From Flavobacterium suncheonense GH29-5 = DSM 17707 (GTDB lineage Bacteria; Bacteroidota; Bacteroidia; Flavobacteriales; Flavobacteriaceae), in contig NZ_KE387020.1 in NCBI RefSeq assembly GCF_000430025.1, forward strand, positions 62,001 to 126,000: a DNA stretch of 64,000 nucleotides. The letters are read 5' to 3'. The notes under the pieces were generated by a model. It saw only the letters and a list, made by a program, of their open reading frames with translations, was not told where the DNA came from and made no database searches. Positions within the stretch are counted from its first letter, which is position 1. Every line of letters begins with the position of its first letter. A program made the position numbers and the translations under genes. Below, in pieces: positions 1 to 8,472 of this stretch.

Positions 1-1494
1 TTAGTGGAAATTCTCGAAATCGCGCTGTCGTTTGCCTTCAACCATGAAAACCTTCACCGGAAATTCGACCAACATCCCGATGTCCTGAAAACCTATCAGC
101 ATCTGGCGTACACGATCGCTTCAACGCTTAAAAAATTATCCCTGAGTCTGGAAACCGACACGGAATATGTTCCTAACAACGTTTTATTCGACGCGCTGGA
201 AAATCTTGAAAAAGTGATTCGGCAGTATCAGGAGAAAACCGGTAAAAATCAGGAAGCGGAAGGCGTTTTGATGCTCAAAAACATGCAGCACTACGCGCAA
301 AAACAAATCGAAAAAATAAAAGTAATCGAACAGGCACTGACCGGCTCAATGAATCCCGAAGTGCTGAAACGCAAAAACAAAGAAATCGAAAAATTCCTGA
401 CACCGCAAAATTACCGCATCGGCACCTTGCTGGAAAACCTCAGCTTTTCGTCTACCACTTTCAGACATTCGCTGCGCTTGTCGATTACGATTTTGATTGG
501 GTTTATCATTGGGAAACTGCTTCCGTTTCAAAACGGTTACTGGATTTTACTGACGATTGTGGTGATTATGCGGCCGGGTTACGGTCTTACCAAACAACGT
601 TCTTTCGAGCGTATCTACGGAACACTTTTAGGCGGAGCGATTGCCTTCGGAGTGATGTATTTCACACAGAATCATTACGTTTTGGGGATATTATCTGTCG
701 TTGCCATGATTTTGGGATACGCTTATTCACAAACCAACTACAAAGTCGGAGCGACCTTTGTGACCGTTTACGTGATTTTTATTTACGGAATGCTTACGCC
801 GAATGTGCTGGAAGTAATCCAATATCGGGTGATTGATACTGTTTTGGGTGCCGCTCTGGCCTTTTTGGCGAATTACTTTTTATGGCCTTCGTGGGAATTT
901 CTCAACCTCAACAAATACCTTGAAAAATCCATAGCTGCCAACCGGGATTACGTGAAGGAAATTACGGTTTATTACAATAAAAAAGGCGAAGTGACCACCG
1001 CTTACAAACTGGCGCGAAAACAGGCTTTTATTGAAATCGGGAATTTGATGGCTTCGTTTCAGCGCATGAAGCAGGAACCGAAATCGAAACAAAAAAACAT
1101 GGCGGAAGTGTACAAACTGGTCGTGCTCAACCATACGTTGCTTTCCTCGGCGGCTTCTTTAGGCACTTATGTCCAGTCGCACAAAACCACAAAAGCTTCG
1201 GAAGCGTTTAATATTGTGGCCAATTCCGTGGTTCGGAATCTTAATCTGGTGATTCAGTCGCTTAACAGTAAACACCATTTTTCTTTATCCGAAGACGAAA
1301 AAGAACGTCTGGATTTAAGTTTCACCGAGCTGAAAAACATCCGCGCCAGCGAGCTGAAAAACGACGGATTGGAAGACGATGATTTCCGTCAGAAAATGGA
1401 AGAAGCCCAACTCGTAATTGATCAGCTGATCTGGCTCATCAATTTATCGGAAAACCTGCTGAAAGTTTCCAAAACACTACAGAAAGAAGCATAA
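1..1494 (+). CDS. FUSC/YccS-like inner-membrane protein, 5' end outside window
   Basis: The reading frame is open to the left edge, so this is the C-terminal part (at least 497 residues) of a longer protein. What remains shows a soluble alpha-helical region, then a block of about six membrane segments (roughly residues 157-295 of the visible part), then a long helical cytoplasmic tail. That is the second half of the YccS/YhfK/aromatic-acid-exporter (FUSC) architecture, whose full members are usually about 700-750 residues with two such halves. Such proteins are inner-membrane and are thought to act in efflux; the substrate cannot be read from the sequence. The neighbour mqo is convergent. Confidence 0.8.
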   Translation, partial: LVEILEIALSFAFNHENLHRKFDQHPDVLKTYQHLAYTIASTLKKLSLSLETDTEYVPNNVLFDALENLEKVIRQYQEKTGKNQEAEGVLMLKNMQHYAQKQIEKIKVIEQALTGSMNPEVLKRKNKEIEKFLTPQNYRIGTLLENLSFSSTTFRHSLRLSITILIGFIIGKLLPFQNGYWILLTIVVIMRPGYGLTKQRSFERIYGTLLGGAIAFGVMYFTQNHYVLGILSVVAMILGYAYSQTNYKVGATFVTVYVIFIYGMLTPNVLEVIQYRVIDTVLGAALAFLANYFLWPSWEFLNLNKYLEKSIAANRDYVKEITVYYNKKGEVTTAYKLARKQAFIEIGNLMASFQRMKQEPKSKQKNMAEVYKLVVLNHTLLSSAASLGTYVQSHKTTKASEAFNIVANSVVRNLNLVIQSLNSKHHFSLSEDEKERLDLSFTELKNIRASELKNDGLEDDDFRQKMEEAQLVIDQLIWLINLSENLLKVSKTLQKEA

Positions 1495-1545
1495 AAAAAA
1501 GCACCAAATATGATGCGTTTTCTATCTATTGCAATATGGTTTTGT

Positions 1546-3060
1546 TTATACGGTCGCTACGTCGCGCAGTTTTAAAACGGTTCCTGTTCTGTATCGGATT
1601 TCGTCGGCTAATTGCGGATTGGCGTTTAACGATTGTCCGTACGACGGAATCATTTCTTTCAGTTTTGCCTGCCATTCCGGAGTGGCCAATTCGTCTTTAA
1701 AACAACGGCTTAGCAAATCCAACATGATGGAAACCGCTGTAGACGCGCCCGGAGAAGCTCCTAAAAGCACTGCTAACGAACCGTCGGCACAGTTTACCAC
1801 TTCGGTTCCGAATTCCAAAACGCCTTTTCCGTTTTTGTCTTTTTTGATGACCTGAACGCGTTGTCCGGCATTTTCCAGTGTCCAGTCTTCCGGTTTGGCG
1901 TCCGGTAAATATTCTCTTAACGCTTTCATTCGGTCTTCCGACGATTGGAAAACCTGCTCAATCAGATATTTGGTAAGCGGAATATTGTTGATTCCGGCAG
2001 AAAGCATCGGTTTAATGTTGTCCAGCTGAATGGATTTCGCCAAATCCAAGTACGAACCGTTCTTTAAGAATTTCGTCGAAAATCCTGCATAAGGCCCGAA
2101 CAACAAGGCTTTTTTACCGTCAATCATACGGGTATCGATGTGCGGAACTGACATGGGCGGCGCACCCACAGCGGCTTTTCCGTACACTTTTACCTGGTGT
2201 TTTGCAATCAATTCTTCATTGGTACATTTCAACCATTGGCCGCTTACCGGGAAACCTCCGTAGCCTTCGCCTTCAGGGATACCTGCTTTTTCCAGCAATA
2301 ATAACGAACCGCCTCCGGCTCCGATAAATACGAATTTTGTTTTCACGCGTTTTTTTCCTCCGGTTTCCAGATCTTTTACGCGTACGCGCCAGGTGCCATC
2401 ATCATAGCGGCGAAGTTTTTTCACCTCATGGTTGAAATGCAGCGTTACACCATCCAACGTTTCCAGATACTTGAAAATGCTGCGGGTTAAGGCTCCGAAA
2501 TTTACATCAGTTCCATATTTCATGGTAGTTGCGGCTACTTTTTTTGCGCCTTTTCTTCCTTCCATGATTAGCGGCGCCCATTCTTTGATGGTTTGCGGAT
2601 CTTCAGAATATTCCATTTCCTTGAACAAATGGAACTGTTGCAAGGCATCGTAACGCTTTTTAAGGTATTTGGTGTTTTTTTCACCCCATACAAAACTCAT
2701 GTGCGGCACGTGTTTGATGAAACTTTCCGGATTTTTAAGCAATCCTTTTTCCACCAAATAGGCCCAAAACTGACGGGAAACTTCAAAAGCTTCCACAATT
2801 TTCACCGCTTTGGTAGTGTCGATGGAACCGTCTGGTTTTTCAGGCGTGTAGTTCAACTCACAAAACGCGGCGTGACCGGTTCCGGCATTATTCCAGGCAT
2901 CAGAACTTTCTGCGGCGGCAACGTCCAGACGTTCAAATATTTCGATTTTTAAATTGGGTTGTAGTTCTTTCAGCAGTAATCCTAAGGTGGCACTCATGAT
3001 ACCGGCACCAATCAAAACTACATCTGCTTCAGATTTTTGTGTTGTTGTTTTTGTTGTCAT
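1546..3060 (-). CDS. mqo: malate:quinone oxidoreductase
   Basis: This is a 504-residue FAD enzyme that oxidises malate to oxaloacetate and passes electrons to the quinone pool, so it is a membrane-associated TCA-cycle enzyme. The N-terminus carries the dinucleotide-binding signature (LIGAGIMSATLG, about residues 16-27), and the body matches Mqo throughout, including the AFCELNYTPE region and the C-terminal LLGASPGASTAVSIML stretch. Length is typical for the family. The ATG start follows a short leader with a -7 box (TAAATTTG on the minus strand) about 20 bp upstream. ruvX lies upstream on the same strand but is 107 bp away, so mqo probably has its own promoter. Confidence 0.95.
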   Translation of the reverse strand: MTTKTTTQKSEADVVLIGAGIMSATLGLLLKELQPNLKIEIFERLDVAAAESSDAWNNAGTGHAAFCELNYTPEKPDGSIDTTKAVKIVEAFEVSRQFWAYLVEKGLLKNPESFIKHVPHMSFVWGEKNTKYLKKRYDALQQFHLFKEMEYSEDPQTIKEWAPLIMEGRKGAKKVAATTMKYGTDVNFGALTRSIFKYLETLDGVTLHFNHEVKKLRRYDDGTWRVRVKDLETGGKKRVKTKFVFIGAGGGSLLLLEKAGIPEGEGYGGFPVSGQWLKCTNEELIAKHQVKVYGKAAVGAPPMSVPHIDTRMIDGKKALLFGPYAGFSTKFLKNGSYLDLAKSIQLDNIKPMLSAGINNIPLTKYLIEQVFQSSEDRMKALREYLPDAKPEDWTLENAGQRVQVIKKDKNGKGVLEFGTEVVNCADGSLAVLLGASPGASTAVSIMLDLLSRCFKDELATPEWQAKLKEMIPSYGQSLNANPQLADEIRYRTGTVLKLRDVATV

Positions 3061-3079
3061 TGCAATGGATTTGAAAGCA

Positions 3080-3087
3080 CAAATTTA
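3080..3087 (-). promoter_or_regulatory. -7 promoter box for mqo
   Basis: The minus strand reads TAAATTTG, an exact match to the Bacteroidetes -7 consensus TAnnTTTG, 20 bp before the mqo ATG. No convincing -33 TTG is visible. Confidence 0.5.
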
Positions 3088-3167
3088 CGGCTTCCATTGC
3101 AAAAATTATCTTAATTTTCAGGGGTTTAGATGCCTTAAAAGCATTTTTAGGGAATTGAAAACGATTT

Positions 3168-3584
3168 TTAAAACATTTTTCGGGATAGATAATCCTGCAG
3201 CATAATTGTTGCGGAAATCTCATCAATCAGCGCTTTATTTTGACGTTGTTTCTTTTTGAGACCACTGTCTATCATGGTCTGGAAAGCCATTTTGGAGGTA
3301 AAACGCTCGTCGACACGTTCCATGGGCATATCCGGAAAAGTCTGTTTGAATTTTGCCACGAAAACTTCAATTATCGGTGCGCTTTCCGAAGGCTCGCCGT
3401 TCATCTGTTTGGGTTCGCCAATCAGCACTTTTCCGACTTTTTCTTTGCTGAAATACTCCATTAAAAAAGACAAAACGGTTTCCGAAGGAATGGTGGTTAA
3501 ACCCGAAGCAATAATCTGCATTTCGTCGGTTACGGCGATTCCGGTGCGTTTTAGTCCGTAGTCTATGGCGAGAATTCTTGGCAT
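3168..3584 (-). CDS. ruvX: putative pre-16S rRNA nuclease / Holliday junction resolvase-like RuvX (YqgF)
   Basis: This is a 138-residue RNase H-fold nuclease. The first strand carries the catalytic-aspartate motif (ILAIDYGLKRTGIAVTD, residues 4-20). The conserved IGEPKQMNGEPS and VDERFTS segments and the C-terminal DEISATIMLQDYL segment with the last acidic residue are all present. Family members act in 16S rRNA 5' processing and were earlier proposed as Holliday-junction resolvases. Length is normal. The TATCTTTG promoter box upstream overlaps an 8-bp tandem repeat array. Confidence 0.93.
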   Translation of the reverse strand: MPRILAIDYGLKRTGIAVTDEMQIIASGLTTIPSETVLSFLMEYFSKEKVGKVLIGEPKQMNGEPSESAPIIEVFVAKFKQTFPDMPMERVDERFTSKMAFQTMIDSGLKKKQRQNKALIDEISATIMLQDYLSRKMF

Positions 3585-3590
3585 TTTTTA

Positions 3591-3642
3591 TAAGGTACTA
3601 AGTTACAAAGATACTAAGTCGCTAAGGTTTTAAGTAGCAAAA
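3591..3642. repeat. degenerate 8-bp tandem repeat (NNNCTAAG type)
   Basis: Successive 8-bp units from 3595 are gtactaag, ttacaaag, atactaag, tcgctaag, gttttaag and tagcaaaa, preceded by a partial taag. The AAG ending keeps strict 8-bp phase for five units. A shorter array with the same gtactaag unit occurs at 29404-29427. Units are too short and degenerate to be CRISPR or an insertion-sequence end. Confidence 0.7.
3606..3613 (-). promoter_or_regulatory. -7 promoter box for ruvX inside an octamer array
   Basis: The minus strand reads TATCTTTG, a perfect TAnnTTTG box 21 bp before the ruvX ATG. It is formed by the second and third units of the 8-bp tandem repeat at 3591-3642. Confidence 0.5.
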
Positions 3643-3694
3643 GCCTGTTTTTTTCTTCTTTTTACGAACTTTCCAGACAAACCAGCCCCTTACC

Positions 3695-3740
3695 CTTTAG
3701 CCCCGATGGGAGCGGCACCTTGTAGAGCGGACAGCGGGAA
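3695..3740. repeat. dispersed intergenic element, copy 1 (shortened)
   Basis: The core AGCCCCGA, then an AGxGGCA block, then CGGAnxGCGGGA matches the element at 53973-54047 in the same order. The central A/T-rich hairpin part found in copy 2 is missing here, so this looks like a decayed or internally deleted copy. Confidence 0.5.
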
Positions 3741-3796
3741 CAGGGTTTTTAAACACACCCGAACCCTTCGCTCCAAATGCTTCAACAGGCTCAACC

Positions 3797-3852
3797 TTAT
3801 CCCTTATCCCTTATCCCTTATCCCTTATCCCTTTTAACTTATCCCTTTTAAC
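3797..3852. repeat. heptamer tandem repeat TTATCCC
   Basis: There are five perfect consecutive TTATCCC units (3797-3831), followed in the same 7-bp phase by TTTTAAC, TTATCCC and TTTTAAC. The array ends 17 bp before the dapD -7 box. Confidence 0.85.
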
Positions 3853-3868
3853 TTCTCCGCAAATCCTT

Positions 3869-3876
3869 TATCTTTG
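3869..3876 (+). promoter_or_regulatory. -7 promoter box for dapD
   Basis: TATCTTTG is a perfect Bacteroidetes -7 box 16 bp before the dapD ATG. No clear -33 TTG is present; the heptamer array lies where upstream contacts would fall. Confidence 0.5.
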
Positions 3877-3892
3877 TGCAAAATCAAATTTT

Positions 3893-4708
3893 ATGAACGC
3901 TTTACAAACCATTATTGAACAGGCCTGGGAAAACAGAGCTTTATTACAGGAAGAGAACACGCAAAAAACCATCCGTGAAGTCATTGAGCTTTTAGATGCC
4001 GGAAAATTACGTGTAGCCGAACCTAATGAAGGCGGCTGGCAGGTAAACGAATGGGTAAAGAAAGCCGTGGTGATGTATTTCCCGATTCAGAAAATGGAAA
4101 CTTTGGAAGCGGGGATTTTTGAATACCACGACAAAATGCCTTTAAAACGCAATTATGCCGAAAAAGGAATTCGCGTCGTGCCAAATGCTGTGGCGCGTCA
4201 CGGTGCTTACATTTCCAGCGGTGTAATTTTGATGCCGAGTTATGTAAACATCGGCGCGTATGTGGATGAAGGAACGATGGTGGACACTTGGGCAACCGTG
4301 GGAAGCTGTGCGCAGATTGGCAAAAACGTTCACTTGAGCGGTGGTGTCGGAATTGGCGGGGTTTTAGAACCGTTACAGGCAGCTCCGGTGATTATCGAAG
4401 ACGGCGCGTTCATCGGTTCGCGTTGCATTGTGGTGGAAGGTGTTCGTGTGGAAACGGAAGCGGTTTTAGGCGCCAACGTTTGTTTGACGGCTTCGACTAA
4501 AATTATTGACGTTACCGGTGACACTCCTGTGGAAATGAAAGGTGTGGTTCCGGCGCGTTCGGTGGTGATTCCGGGAAGTTATACGAAGAAGTTTGCCGCG
4601 GGAGAATATCAGGTGCCTTGTGCATTGATTATCGGGAAGCGCAAGCCTTCTACGGATTTGAAAACGTCTTTGAATAACGCGTTACGTGAGTACGATGTAG
4701 CCGTTTAA
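3893..4708 (+). CDS. dapD: 2,3,4,5-tetrahydropyridine-2,6-dicarboxylate N-succinyltransferase
   Basis: This is a 271-residue cytoplasmic enzyme of lysine/meso-diaminopimelate synthesis, which supplies peptidoglycan cross-links; it transfers succinyl from succinyl-CoA to tetrahydrodipicolinate. An N-terminal helical domain (about 1-95) precedes a left-handed beta-helix of hexapeptide repeats (about 100-230; VNIGAYVDEGTMVDTWATVGSCAQIGKN marks its core). Length and sequence match DapD along the whole protein. The ATG follows a TATCTTTG box. The glycosyltransferase downstream starts 10 bp after the stop and may be cotranscribed. Confidence 0.95.
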   Translation: MNALQTIIEQAWENRALLQEENTQKTIREVIELLDAGKLRVAEPNEGGWQVNEWVKKAVVMYFPIQKMETLEAGIFEYHDKMPLKRNYAEKGIRVVPNAVARHGAYISSGVILMPSYVNIGAYVDEGTMVDTWATVGSCAQIGKNVHLSGGVGIGGVLEPLQAAPVIIEDGAFIGSRCIVVEGVRVETEAVLGANVCLTASTKIIDVTGDTPVEMKGVVPARSVVIPGSYTKKFAAGEYQVPCALIIGKRKPSTDLKTSLNNALREYDVAV

Positions 4709-4718
4709 TAGCTTTTCG

Positions 4719-5771
4719 ATGAAAGTATTGGTGATTCAGCAAAAGATGATTGGGGATGTCCTGGCAAGTACGGTAATTTGTCAGGCCATTAAAGAAATAC
4801 ATCCGGATTGGGAAGTGCATTACATGATTCACTCCAATACCAAACCCGTGGTGGAAAACAATCCTTTCATTGATAAAATTGTCCTTTTTGATTCTCCCAA
4901 AAAAAATGCTTTAACGGCATTGATTCGATTTGGAAAACAGTTAAAAAAAGAACATTACGACGCGGTTATCGATGCCTACGGAAAATGGGAAAGTATTTTG
5001 CCTGCTTTTTTTTCCGGTGCAAAAATCCGAATCGGTAATAAAAAATGGTACACGAAAATTTTATTTACCCAAACTGTTGTACCGCGTAAAAACATTGAAG
5101 GTTCGGCCATTGCACACCGTTTGCAGCTGGCCGAAGCTTTACTGAACACAAAAAGCACGGTTACTTTTCCGAAAATTTTTCTTGCTGAAGAAGAAATTTT
5201 TACTGCCCAAAAAAGCATAGAGGAACGACTTTCTCCGGCAATTCCTAAAATTATGATCAGTGTTTTGGGAAGCGGTGCCGACAAAAGTCTTCCTTCAAAG
5301 CAAATGGCACAAACATTGGACATTATAGCCCGACAAGGTGAAATGGAATTGCTGTTCAACTTTATGCCTAATCAGGAACATGAGGCCAAAGCAATCTACG
5401 ATTTGTGTTTGCCGGAAACCCGACAGAAAATTGTTTTCGATTTTTACACCAAAGGCTTGAGAACGTTTCTGGCGGTTTTATCGCAGTGTGATGCTTTAAT
5501 CGGAAACGAAGGAGGTGCCGTAAATATGGCTAAAGCGTTGAACATTCCAACTTTTACTATTTTTTCGCCCTGGATTAACAAATCTTCCTGGAACATGCTG
5601 AGCGATGATCAAAATCATGTTGCCGTACACTTAAACGATTACAATCCGGAGATTTACAATGGAGAACACCCGAAAAAATTTAAAAGTCAGGCTTTGGAAT
5701 TGTACAAAAAAATAACGCCCGATTTGTATCAGGCGCCTTTAATTTCTTTTGTAAAACGTATTATTTCGTAA
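4719..5771 (+). CDS. glycosyltransferase family 9 (heptosyltransferase-like)
   Basis: This is a 350-residue GT-B-fold protein resembling ADP-heptose:LPS heptosyltransferases (WaaC/WaaF type). It has an N-terminal QKMIGDVLASTVICQAI segment typical of GT9 and a C-terminal donor-site region around ALIGNEGGAVNMAKALNIPTFTIFSPW. It would add a heptose or related sugar to the LPS inner core on the cytoplasmic face of the inner membrane. It starts 10 bp after dapD. Its last 11 bp overlap the 3' end of the convergent epimerase gene. Confidence 0.85.
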   Translation: MKVLVIQQKMIGDVLASTVICQAIKEIHPDWEVHYMIHSNTKPVVENNPFIDKIVLFDSPKKNALTALIRFGKQLKKEHYDAVIDAYGKWESILPAFFSGAKIRIGNKKWYTKILFTQTVVPRKNIEGSAIAHRLQLAEALLNTKSTVTFPKIFLAEEEIFTAQKSIEERLSPAIPKIMISVLGSGADKSLPSKQMAQTLDIIARQGEMELLFNFMPNQEHEAKAIYDLCLPETRQKIVFDFYTKGLRTFLAVLSQCDALIGNEGGAVNMAKALNIPTFTIFSPWINKSSWNMLSDDQNHVAVHLNDYNPEIYNGEHPKKFKSQALELYKKITPDLYQAPLISFVKRIIS

Positions 5772-6705
5772 ATTTTTCGATATACCATTTTACCTGTTCC
5801 TCAAGACCCTGCTTAAGGGTTACTTTCGGTTCGTATCCTAACAACCGTCTTGCTTTATCGATTACTGCGGCTGTTTTCTGCTGATCACCTTTTCTGGCCG
5901 GCTGATGGTCTATTATCAGCTTTTTGTTCATGATTTCTTCTACGGTTTTAATCCCTTCAGCGGTGGTGTTAACTTCATCTGTGCCTAAATTGATGATTTC
6001 ACCGTTAACAATAGCTTCCTTTCCGATGATGGCTGCAAGTCCGTCTACAATATCGCCTACATAGGTAAAACTTCTTTCGTGTTTTATACTTCCTTCAAAA
6101 AGCGGAAAGGGCTTGTCGTAATATAAATTCTCTATCAGTTTGGTATACAGTTTCTCCGGACGTTCCCTTGGACCAAAAACCGAGTACAGCCTTATGGAAC
6201 AGGCATTGAGTTTACCCAATCGCTGCATTCCCAAAACCAATTGTTCTCCTGCTAACTTGGTTGTGCCGTAAAAGGATACGGGTTTTGCCGGAGTGTCCTC
6301 TCCTACCGTGGCTTCCAAACCGTAAACCGATGAAGTGGCTATATTGACAAAGGATTTAATGCTTTTGTTATACTTAAGTACCGCATCCAGCAAATTCTGG
6401 GTGGCATAAATATTATTGTCTACGTATTCCGTTAAAGACGTTGTTGCAGAAATACCCGGCTGGGCTGCTAAGTGAAAAACATAGTCAAATTCCGCTTTAA
6501 ACACACCGGCTAAATCAGCATTTAAATCGACTGCGTGAATGGCAATTCCTTTTTCGGCCAAATCTTCTGCATTCATTTTCTTTAACGCCACACTGTAATA
6601 ATCGTTGAAATTATCAATCCCTATTACTTCATGACCCAAAGAAAATAGCTTTTCACACAAATGTGAAGCGATAAATCCGGCAGCTCCAGTTACTAAAATC
6701 CTCAT
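5761..6705 (-). CDS. NAD-dependent sugar epimerase/dehydratase (extended SDR)
   Basis: This is a 314-residue nucleotide-sugar-modifying enzyme. It has the N-terminal Rossmann motif VTGAAGFIASHL (residues 5-16), a catalytic serine region (IATSSVYG) and the YxxxK pair (SFYGTTK). It resembles UDP-glucuronate/UDP-glucose 4-epimerases, but the exact substrate cannot be assigned. It begins directly after the stop of the upstream GT2 gene, so the two form an operon. The last 11 bp overlap the convergent heptosyltransferase-like gene. A role in LPS or capsule sugar supply is inferred from context. Confidence 0.85.
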   Translation of the reverse strand: MRILVTGAAGFIASHLCEKLFSLGHEVIGIDNFNDYYSVALKKMNAEDLAEKGIAIHAVDLNADLAGVFKAEFDYVFHLAAQPGISATTSLTEYVDNNIYATQNLLDAVLKYNKSIKSFVNIATSSVYGLEATVGEDTPAKPVSFYGTTKLAGEQLVLGMQRLGKLNACSIRLYSVFGPRERPEKLYTKLIENLYYDKPFPLFEGSIKHERSFTYVGDIVDGLAAIIGKEAIVNGEIINLGTDEVNTTAEGIKTVEEIMNKKLIIDHQPARKGDQQKTAAVIDKARRLLGYEPKVTLKQGLEEQVKWYIEKFTK

Positions 6706-7530
6706 CTAATTAGGCTGTTCTTGCTTTTTTATGCCAAAAGGCGTCCATTTAATTTTTTGATCTCTCACTTGTTTTCGAATCGCAAGATTCGCTGCCAGAG
6801 ATTCCGGCGTTTTATAACCCCGGGCATGATCAAGATGCAAAACAATTGCTTTGTGTCTTATCTGCTTCCCTTTTACACCGTAATTTTCCAGTCGTTCTCC
6901 GAATTCCCTGTCGGGGCCGCCGTATTTCATCCGCTCATCATAGCCGTTAATGGCAATCATATCGTCCCGGAAACCAGACGAATTACAATTGTTAAAAGAA
7001 GGGGTTGTCGGTGAAATCAAATCCAGCAGTGTGGAGAATTTTTTCTTGGATCCGATTTTCAGAATGTTTGAAAACCCAAGGGAATCAATACTTTTCAACC
7101 ACTTAACATCAAAACATCTTTCAGTCAGAATGTCTTCTTTCGTGATATGCTTGCTGGTTTTCATCGTAAGTTTACAGTATCCTCCGGATAAAAAATAGCC
7201 TCTTTGAGCCTGTTGTGCATGAACTTCCACAAAATCTTTTCTCGGAATGCAGTCGCCGTCCGTCATGATGATGTATTCGTGGGCAGCCTCCACAATGGCA
7301 ACATTAAGAATTTCCTGTCTTCGGTATCCCAAATCTTCGTGCCATAAATGACGAATCGGAACCGGAAAATTTGCAGCATATCTGTCGATGAGTTCTTTCG
7401 TTGATGCTCTGGAACCGTCATCAGCAATGATTAATTCAAAATCTTTATAGGTTTGAATACTGTATCCTATAAGCACTTTTTCCAACCATTCTTCAGCATT
7501 GTATGTACTGACAATTACAGATATTTTCAT
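6706..7530 (-). CDS. glycosyltransferase family 2 with GT7-type C-terminal region
   Basis: This 274-residue GT-A enzyme has the nucleotide-sugar-binding start ISVIVSTYNAEEWL (residues 3-16), the ADDGS motif and the metal-binding DGDC motif. A C-terminal NGYDERMKYGGPDREFGERL region is typical of galactosyl/N-acetylgalactosaminyl-type transferases. It is probably a cytoplasmic glycosyltransferase of LPS core or O-polysaccharide assembly. It is the first gene of a two-gene operon with the epimerase and has a good promoter with both -33 and -7 elements. Confidence 0.87.
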   Translation of the reverse strand: MKISVIVSTYNAEEWLEKVLIGYSIQTYKDFELIIADDGSRASTKELIDRYAANFPVPIRHLWHEDLGYRRQEILNVAIVEAAHEYIIMTDGDCIPRKDFVEVHAQQAQRGYFLSGGYCKLTMKTSKHITKEDILTERCFDVKWLKSIDSLGFSNILKIGSKKKFSTLLDLISPTTPSFNNCNSSGFRDDMIAINGYDERMKYGGPDREFGERLENYGVKGKQIRHKAIVLHLDHARGYKTPESLAANLAIRKQVRDQKIKWTPFGIKKQEQPN

Positions 7531-7556
7531 TATTTTGACTGAAAAGTTTTAAATTT

Positions 7557-7587
7557 CAAAAATAACGCTTTTTTTACAGCCCTGCAA
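7557..7587 (-). promoter_or_regulatory. Bacteroidetes-type promoter for the GT2-epimerase operon
   Basis: The minus strand has TTG (7587-7585), a 20-bp spacer, then TATTTTTG (7564-7557), matching the -33/-7 consensus. The -7 box lies 26 bp before the GT2 ATG. Confidence 0.6.
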
Positions 7588-7631
7588 TGTATTTGGACTT
7601 TATAAAATAATTTTGAAAAATTTCACAACAA

Positions 7632-7663
7632 TTGTGTTTAATCCTTTATTTATTTTACTTTTG
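7632..7663 (+). promoter_or_regulatory. Bacteroidetes-type promoter for GT2 gene at 7701
   Basis: TTG at 7632-7634, a 21-bp spacer, then TACTTTTG at 7656-7663. The gene start is 37 bp downstream of the -7 box. It is divergent from the promoter at 7557-7587. Confidence 0.55.
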
Positions 7664-7700
7664 TTTTCAGCATAAAATGTAGCGAACCAATAAACCCTGA

Positions 7701-8468
7701 ATGAATTCTTCTTCTGAAAATAAAATTAGTGGACTTGTCATAACACTCAACGAAGAGAAAAATATACAGCCTTTAATTGATAATTTAAGTTTTGCAGACG
7801 AAATTATTATTGTTGACTCATTCAGTTCCGACAAAACTGCTGAAATAGCGAAATCCAATCCTTCGGTAAAATTCATTGAAAACAAATTCGAGAATTATTC
7901 TGCACAACGGAATTTTGCCATGAGCCTCGCCTCCTATCCCTGGATACTATTCCTTGATGCCGACGAACGGATTCCCGATAATCTGAAAGAAGAAATTATT
8001 GCAACGGTAAAAAAACCGGACAGTAAGGACGCGTATTTTTTTTACAGAAAATTTATGTTTAAAAATTCCCCACTTTTGTTCAGCGGCTGGCAAACGGACA
8101 AAAACATAAGGCTCTTTAAAAAAGACAAAGCCAATTATGTTCCGGACCGACTGGTACACGAAAAACTGGAAGTAAGGGGTTCGGTCGGAAAGCTAAAAAA
8201 CCAGTTAATTCATTATTCCTATACGGATTACGAATCGTATAAAGCCAAGATGACGAGCTACGGAAAATTAAAAGCCCAGGAGTTGTTCAGTAAAAACATG
8301 AAACCTAATTTCTTTCATTATTATATCAAACCTGCCTACAAATTTTTCCACAGTTATGTAATCCGGTTGGGAATTCTGGACGGAAAAAAAGGACTGACTA
8401 TCAGCTATCTGAATGCCTACAGTATTTTTGTACGATTCAAAGAGCTGGATAAGCTGTACCGCAAATAA
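7701..8468 (+). CDS. glycosyltransferase family 2 (WaaE/KdtX-like)
   Basis: This 255-residue GT-A enzyme resembles the LPS-core beta-1,4-glucosyltransferase (WaaE/KdtX) group. Visible motifs are ISGLVITLNEEKNI near the N-terminus, IIVDSFSSD, the DADER metal-binding segment (LFLDADERIPDNL), and the C-terminal YSYTDYESYKAKMTSYGKL and KFFHSYVIRLGILDGKKG segments typical of this group. It likely adds a hexose to the LPS core. It ends 4 bp before the convergent kinase gene. Confidence 0.88.
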   Translation: MNSSSENKISGLVITLNEEKNIQPLIDNLSFADEIIIVDSFSSDKTAEIAKSNPSVKFIENKFENYSAQRNFAMSLASYPWILFLDADERIPDNLKEEIIATVKKPDSKDAYFFYRKFMFKNSPLLFSGWQTDKNIRLFKKDKANYVPDRLVHEKLEVRGSVGKLKNQLIHYSYTDYESYKAKMTSYGKLKAQELFSKNMKPNFFHYYIKPAYKFFHSYVIRLGILDGKKGLTISYLNAYSIFVRFKELDKLYRK

Positions 8469-8472
8469 TCCT

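Larger units (their letters stand above)
3585..3892. other. 308-bp gene-free region ruvX-dapD
   Basis: This is the only gene-free stretch longer than 300 bp. From left to right it holds the ruvX promoter inside an octamer array (3591-3642), a degenerate copy of a dispersed intergenic element (3695-3740), a heptamer array (3797-3852) and the dapD -7 box (3869-3876). No credible open reading frame is visible on either strand. Confidence 0.8.

Noticed and set aside
1529..1855. Plus-strand frame opposite mqo
   Set aside because: It lies inside the mqo coding region on the other strand and resembles no protein; mqo is intact across it.
3797..3852. Tandem repeat as a CRISPR array
   Set aside because: Units are 7 bp with no spacers and no cas genes nearby.
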